A stretch of 7,299 bases of DNA from Nitriliruptoraceae bacterium (lineage in GTDB: Bacteria > Actinomycetota > Nitriliruptoria > Nitriliruptorales > Nitriliruptoraceae). The DNA is taken from the NCBI GenBank assembly GCA_003554005.1, contig PWEU01000267.1, positions 1-7,299 of the forward strand, written 5' to 3'. Below, piece by piece: positions 1 to 4,254 of this stretch. Position 1 is the first letter of the stretch. Every line of letters begins with the position of its first letter. Under the pieces are notes generated by a model that saw nothing but the letters and a program-made list of their open reading frames with translations, was not told the origin of the DNA and searched no databases. The translations under genes were made by a program, and so were the position numbers.

Positions 1-965
1 CCCGCACACGGTCGCTGGTCGCGGCCCTGCTCGCACTGATGATGGTGCTGGCAGCCTGTGGTGATGGCGACAACGGCGAGGCCGCGGTCGACGACGCCGA
101 TGAGGGTGAGGAACTCGCCCTGGACCTTGACAACGACGACGCCGACGAGGAGGAGGCGGCCGAGGAGGAAGAGGCCGAGGAGCCTGCCGAGGAGGAGGCT
201 GACTTCGACCTTGTCGCCGCGGTGACCGAGTACACGGAGACCATCCCCGATGGATGGATGATGCACCGCACCATGGAGGACTTCGAGGACGCCCGTCAGG
301 TCGAGGGCACCATCATCGTCGACGTCCGTCAGCCTGAGGAGGTCGAGGAGAACGGGGTGATCCCGGGCTCCATCAACATCCCGCTGCGTGAGCTGGCCCA
401 GAGCCTCGAGTTCATCCCGAGCGATCAGCCCGTGATCGTGGTCTGCGCCGCCGGTTGGCGCGCGGGTATCGCCACGTCCTCGCTGCGCATGCTCGGCTAC
501 GACAACGTGCTCGGTTTCCGTCCCGGTGCCCCGGGCTGGATCGCCGATGGCAACGAGCCGACCTTCGAGCTGATGGAGATGGAGAGCTTCGGGCAGCCCG
601 AGTTCGTCGATCCCGACTTCTTGGACGCTGTTGACGGCTTCCTGTCGACCCTGCCCGAGGGTTGGCTGACCGCCGGTGGCGCCGAAGAGGTCCTCGAGGC
701 GCAGCAAGCAGGCGCGGTCCTCCTCGACATCCGCCAGCCGGAGAACTTCGAGGAGGGGACCGTTGACGGTGCGCTGACGATCCCGATCCGCGATCTCGCC
801 GCGACCGGCGAGATCCCGACCGACACCAACGTGATCGCGTACTGCCAGAGCGGCTGGCGGACCGGCCTGTCCATGCCGATCCTCCACCTGACCGGCTACG
901 ACAACGTGACCGGGTACGCCGGCAACTTCGACGGCTTCGTCGATGCCGGGGCGGTCTCCCAGTAA
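1..965 (+). CDS. Tandem-rhodanese lipoprotein (5' end outside window)
   Basis: Two rhodanese (sulfurtransferase-fold) domains on a secreted, lipid-anchored protein. The reading frame is open from base 3 and encodes a signal peptide (Arg-rich start, Leu/Ala core) ending in the lipobox L-A-A-C, with the lipidated Cys codon at 57-59. The true start is therefore upstream of the window, and the ATG at 39 lies inside the signal peptide. Numbering from that ATG: an Asp/Glu-rich, probably disordered linker spans about 14-57. Domain 1 is about 66-167, with VDVRQPEE and active loop C136-AAGWR. Domain 2 is about 200-300, with LDIRQPEN and loop C269-QSGWR. Both loops fit CxxGxR, so both sites look catalytically competent. 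The halves share a (I/L)P-x-GW opening and a GYDNV closing motif, which suggests internal duplication. Known family roles are sulfane-sulfur transfer, detoxification and redox; the substrate is unknown. Domain call is firm, function is not. Confidence 0.9.
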   Translation, partial: RTRSLVAALLALMMVLAACGDGDNGEAAVDDADEGEELALDLDNDDADEEEAAEEEEAEEPAEEEADFDLVAAVTEYTETIPDGWMMHRTMEDFEDARQVEGTIIVDVRQPEEVEENGVIPGSINIPLRELAQSLEFIPSDQPVIVVCAAGWRAGIATSSLRMLGYDNVLGFRPGAPGWIADGNEPTFELMEMESFGQPEFVDPDFLDAVDGFLSTLPEGWLTAGGAEEVLEAQQAGAVLLDIRQPENFEEGTVDGALTIPIRDLAATGEIPTDTNVIAYCQSGWRTGLSMPILHLTGYDNVTGYAGNFDGFVDAGAVSQ

Positions 966-976
966 CCGATCCGCAG

Positions 977-1016
977 CCATGCGCAGGGGCGGCCTTCGGG
1001 CCGCCCCTGCGCATGG
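977..1016. terminator. Perfect 18-bp hairpin with TTCG tetraloop, likely bidirectional terminator
   Basis: The arms 977-994 and 999-1016 are exact reverse complements (CCATGCGCAGGGGCGGCC on the left) around a TTCG loop at 995-998. It starts 11 bp after the rhodanese stop and ends 33 bp before the stop of the convergent CMD-like gene, so it is placed to end transcription from both sides. No T-run follows on either strand. Such T-less hairpins are commonly proposed as terminators in high-GC Actinobacteria, but intrinsic termination is inferred. Confidence 0.75.
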
Positions 1017-1049
1017 GCCGAACGGTGGCGGTGTGCTCGGTCCCTCGCC

Positions 1050-1376
1050 TCACGCTGTGTCGCGCGCGCGGCGGACCTCCTCGATCCACTGCAGCCCGGC
1101 GATCGCGGTCGGAAGCCCGCAGGTGGTGATCGCCAGCATCGCGACGTGATGCAGCTCCTCGGGTGTGGCACCGAGGTCGAGGGCTTTCCGGGCGTTGGAG
1201 CGCACCGCTCCCTCGGCCACCGCCCCGATCGCCAACCCCAGCTTGACCAGTCGCTGGGTCCGCTCGTCGATCGGCCCGGCCGCAGCCGTGGCTGCACCCA
1301 GCCCGTCCATGGCGGTCGCCACCTCCGGGAACCGCTCCCGGTAGTCGGCGTAGATCTTCGGCACATGCCGTGTCAT
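1050..1376 (-). CDS. Carboxymuconolactone decarboxylase (CMD/AhpD-fold) family protein, cysteine-less
   Basis: A 108-residue protein of the CMD/AhpD fold. The family signature region is visible at residues 52-75, where VRSNARKALDLGATPEEL matches the usual C-x-x-C-x-x-x-H-x-x-K-A-L-x-x-G-A-T-x-E-E pattern. The two redox cysteines of AhpD are replaced by Ala53 and Ala56-Gly-type positions, and the motif His is Asn61. The only Cys is C86. A thiol peroxidase role is therefore unlikely; a small oligomeric decarboxylase-like or orphan CMD protein fits better. I chose the ATG at 1374-1376 over a longer frame because AGGAGG (1382-1387 on the complement) lies 5 nt upstream, and because the extra 39 residues would run back through the divergent mobB start. 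The gene is convergent with the rhodanese lipoprotein and divergent from mobB. Its function here is unknown. Confidence 0.85.
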   Translation of the reverse strand: MTRHVPKIYADYRERFPEVATAMDGLGAATAAAGPIDERTQRLVKLGLAIGAVAEGAVRSNARKALDLGATPEELHHVAMLAITTCGLPTAIAGLQWIEEVRRARDTA

Positions 1377-1381
1377 AGGCT

Positions 1382-1404
1382 CCTCCTCGTCGTCAGGAAC
1401 CGTA
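1382..1404 (-). promoter_or_regulatory. SD and possible -10 for the CMD-family gene
   Basis: On the complement, AGGAGG (1382-1387) sits 5 nt before the ATG and fixes the start. A TACGGT box at 1399-1404 could serve as -10, leaving a leader of about 15-20 nt. No convincing -35 is visible. The SD is strong; the -10 is tentative. Confidence 0.4.
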
Positions 1405-1441
1405 GACGCCACGGCTCCACTCGTTCCGCACCAGATCACGC

Positions 1442-1446
1442 AGGAG
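1442..1446 (+). promoter_or_regulatory. Ribosome binding site of mobB
   Basis: AGGAG 6 nt before the ATG at 1453. It supports that start over any other in-frame start. Confidence 0.7.
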
Positions 1447-1452
1447 TGCGAT

Positions 1453-2091
1453 ATGGCCATCGTCGCCATCGTGGGGGACTCGGGCAGCGGCAAGACGCTG
1501 CTGTCCGAGCAGGTGGTCGCGGCACTGGTCGCCGATGGCCGCAGGGTCGGCTACGTCAAGCACGCCCCCCACGGCTTCGAGCCCGGCCGCCCCGACTCCG
1601 ACAGCGAGCGGGTCCTGGCGACGGGCGCCGACCCGGTGGTGGTGCTCGGCTGCGACGGTGTGTTGCAGCTGTCAGTGGGCTCCGGTGTGCCGGTCGATCA
1701 GCTCTCCCAGCTGCTGACCGGGCTCCGCGGGGACGTCGTGCTGCTGGAGGGGTTCAGCACGAGCCCGTGGCCGAAGGTGCGGATCTCCATCGAGGGCCGT
1801 CAGCCCCGGGAGGTCGCCGAACCGGTCCTGCTCGATGTCACCCGCCCCGCGGACGACCGCTTCTCCGACGACGTCGTGCGCGCGGTGGTGAAGGTGCTGA
1901 CCGAACAGCGGGCAGCGATCGGCCAGGACCGTGCCAGGGTGCACGCGGACGGACGGGAGGTGCCCCTTCGGGGCTTCGCCCAGACCGTGGTCGTCAGCAC
2001 GCTGCGGGGGCTGACCGAGCCGTTGCGCGGCGTCGAGGACGCCGACCACCTCGTCGTCGAGCTCGACCGGCGTCCCGACCTCGGTCACTGA
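1453..2091 (+). CDS. mobB: MobB-like molybdopterin-guanine dinucleotide biosynthesis P-loop protein
   Basis: A 212-residue P-loop NTPase of the MobB family, cytoplasmic, thought to assist MobA in adding GMP to molybdopterin. The Walker A motif GDSGSGKT is at residues 8-15, near the very N-terminus as in MobB. YVKHAPHGF (35-42) matches the VKH segment after strand 2. The D48-S-D-S-E-R...A-T-G-A-D segment (48-60) and DVVLLEGFSTSPWPKVRI (94-111) match MobB's D-S-x-R...GA and LxEGFK..P.PKI motifs. About 60 residues beyond the GTPase core (VHADGREVPLRGF...TLRGL..PLRGVEDAD, 163-198) form a C-terminal domain seen in longer MobB homologues and absent from the ~170-residue E. coli type. No moa, moe or molybdoenzyme gene lies nearby, so its partner must be elsewhere; use in another cofactor pathway is not excluded. 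The ATG has a good SD. Confidence 0.8.
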   Translation: MAIVAIVGDSGSGKTLLSEQVVAALVADGRRVGYVKHAPHGFEPGRPDSDSERVLATGADPVVVLGCDGVLQLSVGSGVPVDQLSQLLTGLRGDVVLLEGFSTSPWPKVRISIEGRQPREVAEPVLLDVTRPADDRFSDDVVRAVVKVLTEQRAAIGQDRARVHADGREVPLRGFAQTVVVSTLRGLTEPLRGVEDADHLVVELDRRPDLGH

Positions 2092-2187
2092 CCTGGTAGC
2101 CGGTGCGCTTGAGGATCCGACCGGTGGGGCACGGAGGTCCGTCCGATCCGGGACCTTCGGCCCCAGGGTGGTCGACCTCGCCTGCCC

Positions 2188-2210
2188 TACCTTCCAACTA
2201 TGATTGGAAG
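2188..2210 (+). promoter_or_regulatory. Leaderless promoter and putative ArsR operator over the start codon
   Basis: TACCTT (2188-2193) ends 6 nt before the ATG at 2200, the usual -10 to +1 distance, and no SD is present, so the transcript is probably leaderless. The inverted repeat CTTCCAA (2191-2197) / TTGGAAG (2204-2210) with a 6-nt spacer is perfect over 7 bp. It covers the end of the -10, the start site and the ATG. A repressor bound there would block initiation, consistent with ArsR autoregulation. No clear -35 is visible. The repeat is seen directly; the operator role is inferred. Confidence 0.55.
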
Positions 2211-2571
2211 CGATCTCCTGGAGGCCGCACTCGCGGCTGACCGATTCTCCGAGGAAGGCAAGGCCGAGCGGCTCCGGTTGCTGAAGGCCGTCGCCGACCC
2301 CACCCGACTCGCGGTCCTCGACCGGTTGGCCGCCTGCGGTGAGCGCTGCCACTGTGACCTGGAATCGGACCTCGGCGTCCCTGCCAACCGGCTCTCCTTC
2401 CACCTCAAGGTGCTTCGTGAGGCCGGCATCGTAGAGACGGACCGGTGCGGCAAGCGCGTCAGCTACCGCCTGGCCGACCGCGTGCTGGAGCGGATCCACG
2501 CTGCCCTGCCGACCTCGAGTGTCGGCTGTGAGTTGATCTGCGTGCCGATCGGCGACGAGTCGCCCTCATGA
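2200..2571 (+). CDS. ArsR/SmtB-family metal(loid)-responsive repressor
   Basis: A 123-residue winged-helix repressor. The start of the fold reads LLKAVADPTRLAVLDRLA (27-44), the typical ArsR opening. The recognition region is RCHCDLESDLGVPANRLSFHLKVLREAGIV (49-78), and the wing follows at K85-RVSYRL. The family CxCDL signature is present as C50-H-C52-D-L, the position of the As(III)/Sb(III)-binding thiols in plasmid R773-type ArsR. C46, C83, C110 and C114 give further thiols, the last two in a C-terminal GCELIC segment. The expected role is to repress its own operon and release DNA when thiolate ligands bind a metal(loid). Its stop overlaps the permease start as ATGA, so the two are translationally coupled. 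Ligand identity, arsenical or another thiophile, is inferred from the CxC and the neighbour; the family call is firm. Confidence 0.92.
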   Translation: MIGSDLLEAALAADRFSEEGKAERLRLLKAVADPTRLAVLDRLAACGERCHCDLESDLGVPANRLSFHLKVLREAGIVETDRCGKRVSYRLADRVLERIHAALPTSSVGCELICVPIGDESPS

Positions 2572-3683
2572 GCTCGACACCTCCGTCCACGAACCCCGCC
2601 GCCGACGTGCCGCAGGAGCAGCCGGTCCAGACCCTGCCGTCGCGGGCCGGTCCACCGCCGTCCGGGCCCACGACCCGGCGGCTGGTGCTGGGACTCCTCG
2701 GCGCTGCGGCGGCCTGGGGGCTGCTCTACGCCATCAACGAGCGGCTGTGGGACGTGCTGATCTTCGATGCCTTCGGGCTGGATCCGGAGACGCGGCTCGG
2801 CCACGCGGTCCCCTTCTTCCTCTACGACACCGCCAAGATCATGCTGCTGATCATCGGGCTGATCTTCGCGATCTCGCTCGCGCGGTCGGCGGTGCCACCG
2901 GAACGGGTGCGGGAGCTGATCGTCGGACGGCACGTCGCCGTCGGTTTCGGCCTGGCCGCGGTCTTCGGGGCGATCACCCCGTTCTGCTCCTGCTCCTCGG
3001 TCCCGCTGTTCATCGGGTTCGTCGCTGCCGGGGTTCCGCTGGGGGTGACACTGACGTTCCTGATCACCTCGCCGCTGATCAACCAGGTCGGGGTGGTGAT
3101 GCTGGCCGGGATGGTGGGGTGGCACATCGCTGCGCTCTACGTCCTGACCGGCATGACGATGGCGGTCATCGCCGGGGTGCTGCTGTCGCAGTTCGACCTC
3201 GAGCGCTGGGTCGACCCGTTCGTCAGGGAGATCAGCGTCCCGACCGGTGTTGACGGGGGGAAGCCGACGCTGGCCGACCGGATCGAGGCCGCCAAGGCGG
3301 AGACGGTCGACATCGTGCGCACGGTCTGGCCCTACGTCTTGGTCGGCATCGGCATCGGTGCCGGCATCCACGGATGGGTCCCCGCGGACTTCTTCGAGAC
3401 CACCGGGATCGCCGACAGCGTCTGGTCGGTGCCGGTGGCGACGCTGGCCGGTGTCCCGTTGTACGCCAACGTCGCCGGTGTCGTCCCGCTGGTCGAGGCC
3501 GTGTACGCCAAGGGCCTCGGGCTCGGGACGGCGATGTCGTTCATGATGAGCATCGTCGCGCTGTCGTTGCCGGCCATGATCCTGCTCAAGCGGGTGATGA
3601 AGCTGCCGCTGCTGGGGATCTTCGTCGCCGTGGTGACCGCCGGGATCATGGCCATCGGCTTCCTCTTCGACGTGATCGCCTGA
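2568..3683 (+). CDS. ArsP/DUF318-type membrane permease, putative organoarsenical or related efflux
   Basis: A 371-residue polytopic inner-membrane permease of the Pfam ArsP_1 (formerly DUF318) family. The hallmark TPFCSCSSVPLF is at residues 137-148 with C140 and C142, followed by GFVAAGVPLGVTLTFLITSPLIN (150-172). A second similar region at 286-311 (VATLAGVPLYANVAGVVPLVE) reflects the family's two-half layout. Hydrophobic segments lie at about 38-55, 88-105, 125-150, 155-182, 186-206, 252-270, 286-310, 318-340 and 346-369. The first 35 residues are Pro/Ser-rich, hydrophilic and probably disordered. Characterised ArsP proteins export trivalent organoarsenicals, using Cys in the membrane domain. 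The ATGA overlap with the ArsR-type gene and the downstream CxxC protein support metalloid or thiol-linked transport. Substrate is inferred; family membership is clear. Confidence 0.88.
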   Translation: MSSTPPSTNPAADVPQEQPVQTLPSRAGPPPSGPTTRRLVLGLLGAAAAWGLLYAINERLWDVLIFDAFGLDPETRLGHAVPFFLYDTAKIMLLIIGLIFAISLARSAVPPERVRELIVGRHVAVGFGLAAVFGAITPFCSCSSVPLFIGFVAAGVPLGVTLTFLITSPLINQVGVVMLAGMVGWHIAALYVLTGMTMAVIAGVLLSQFDLERWVDPFVREISVPTGVDGGKPTLADRIEAAKAETVDIVRTVWPYVLVGIGIGAGIHGWVPADFFETTGIADSVWSVPVATLAGVPLYANVAGVVPLVEAVYAKGLGLGTAMSFMMSIVALSLPAMILLKRVMKLPLLGIFVAVVTAGIMAIGFLFDVIA

Positions 3684-3703
3684 CCGTCGCCGGCCGGACG
3701 GTC
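3682..3703 (+). other. Short inverted repeat just after the permease stop
   Basis: GACCGTC (3682-3688) and GACGGTC (3697-3703) can form a 7-bp stem with an 8-nt GC-rich loop, starting inside the permease stop codon. It could slow RNA decay or attenuate transcription before the downstream redox gene. With no T-run, terminator status is weak. Confidence 0.35.
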
Positions 3704-3731
3704 GGTTCGCCCAGCTTGCGAGGACGACCGC

Positions 3732-3767
3732 CCCCTCCGTCTCCGACCCTCCCCTCCGTCTCCGACC
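3732..3767 (+). repeat. 17-nt tandem direct repeat in the permease-thioredoxin gap
   Basis: CCCCTCCGTCTCCGACC occurs at 3732-3748 and again, identical, at 3751-3767, with a 2-nt spacer (period 19). It sits 25 bp before the thioredoxin-like start. The tract is pyrimidine-rich on this strand. It may be a slippage duplication or a regulatory site; nothing in the sequence decides. Confidence 0.8.
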
Positions 3768-3781
3768 GCCACGACCACGAC

Positions 3782-3786
3782 GAGGA
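3782..3786 (+). promoter_or_regulatory. Ribosome binding site of the thioredoxin-like gene
   Basis: GAGGA 6 nt before the ATG at 3793, fixing the start of this small gene. Confidence 0.65.
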
Positions 3787-3792
3787 CAGACC

Positions 3793-4023
3793 ATGGACAT
3801 CAAGGGGCTCGGCCCCGGCTGCAACAACTGCGTCACCCTGGAGGCCCGGACGCGCGAGGCGCTCGACGCCCTCGGCAAGGACGCCCCCATCGAGAAGGTG
3901 ACCGACACCGCGGACATCATGGGCTACGGGATCATGTCGACCCCGGGCCTGGTCGTCGACGGCAAGGTCGTCATCAGCGGCCGGGGGCCGTCGGTCAAGC
4001 AGCTCACCGGCATGCTGGGCTGA
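3793..4023 (+). CDS. Small thioredoxin-fold redox protein (CNNC), partner of the permease
   Basis: A 76-residue cytoplasmic thioredoxin/glutaredoxin-fold protein of the 'redox-active disulfide protein 2' (TM0996/MTH895-like) group. The active site G9-C10-NN-C13 follows a short first strand (MDIKGLGPG). MSTPGLVVDGKVVISG (48-63) is the cis-Pro loop, with Pro51, and the following hairpin. Length is typical for the group (75-80 residues). In many genomes this group sits next to ArsP/DUF318-type permeases, as here, so it probably keeps the permease or repressor thiols or the substrate reduced; the exact reaction is not established. It is co-directional with the permease but separated by 109 bp, so it may have its own promoter or post-transcriptional control. 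The confidence is high for the fold and moderate for the partnership. Confidence 0.88.
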   Translation: MDIKGLGPGCNNCVTLEARTREALDALGKDAPIEKVTDTADIMGYGIMSTPGLVVDGKVVISGRGPSVKQLTGMLG

Positions 4024-4070
4024 CGGCTCCCTCGGCGGGGCAGCAGCCTGGCCTCCGTGCCGCGCCGTAC

Positions 4071-4102
4071 GCGAGAAACAGCGGGATACCGCTGTTTCTC
4101 GC
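4071..4102. repeat. Palindromic element copy 1 (perfect 14-bp arms, GATA loop)
   Basis: The arms GCGAGAAACAGCGG (4071-4084) and CCGCTGTTTCTCGC (4089-4102) are exact reverse complements around GATA. It begins 47 bp after the thioredoxin-like stop and could end that transcript, but its close relative 72 bp downstream suggests a repeated-element family. There is no T-run. Confidence 0.85.
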
Positions 4103-4142
4103 CTGCGGTCGACGCTCGCTCGGTCCGTCCCCCGGTCGGTCT

Positions 4143-4174
4143 GCGAGTTACAGCGGGATACCGCTGCGACTCGC
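4143..4174. repeat. Palindromic element copy 2 (same core, diverged arms)
   Basis: The arms 4143-4156 and 4161-4174 surround GATA. They share with copy 1 the outer GCGAG/CTCGC and the 16-nt core CAGCGGGATACCGCTG. The intervening triplets differ: AAA/TTT in copy 1, TTA/CGA here. Of these three positions one A-T pair has become T-A, one is now a T-G wobble and one is mismatched. The copies start exactly 72 bp apart. Confidence 0.85.
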
Positions 4175-4243
4175 GGCTACGCCGGCGGGTGCGACCGTCA
4201 CCACGTCCGGCTGGCGCGCATCGAGGTAGCGTTGGGGCCGGAA

Positions 4244-4249
4244 GAGAGG
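4244..4249 (+). promoter_or_regulatory. Ribosome binding site of the DUF368 gene
   Basis: GAGAGG 5 nt before the ATG at 4255. A TAGCGT at 4227-4232 could be the -10. The SD decides the start against the longer open frame that runs back through the palindromes. Confidence 0.6.
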
Positions 4250-4254
4250 TCGGC

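Noticed and set aside
1405..1427. ECF-sigma-like promoter (GGAAC ... CGTC) upstream of the CMD gene on the minus strand
   Set aside because: GGAAC at 1423-1427 and CGTC at 1405-1408 are only 14 nt apart, shorter than the usual ECF spacing. Such short motifs are expected by chance in this GC range.
1382..1452. Overlapping divergent open frames in the CMD-mobB gap, including a 39-residue extension of the CMD protein
   Set aside because: Both flanking genes have clear SD sequences at shorter starts, so the extended frames are read-through of open reading frames across the promoter region.
2092..2199. Terminator or small gene between mobB and the ArsR-type gene
   Set aside because: Only short imperfect repeats (for example ACGGA-GG-TCCGT) are visible, and no open frame has an SD or family likeness. 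Apart from the putative promoter at its end I see nothing convincing.
2463..3920. 485-codon open frame on the minus strand opposite the permease
   Set aside because: It has an extreme His/Arg/Asp/Gln composition without domains, which is the usual antisense shadow of a GC-rich membrane gene. The plus strand carries clear family motifs.
4057..4254. 66-codon N-terminal extension of the DUF368 gene
   Set aside because: This stretch runs through both palindromes, which gives the repeated peptide AGYRC from the two repeat copies. It is Arg-rich, unlike the rest, and no SD supports the 4057 start, whereas the ATG at 4255 has GAGAGG 5 nt upstream.
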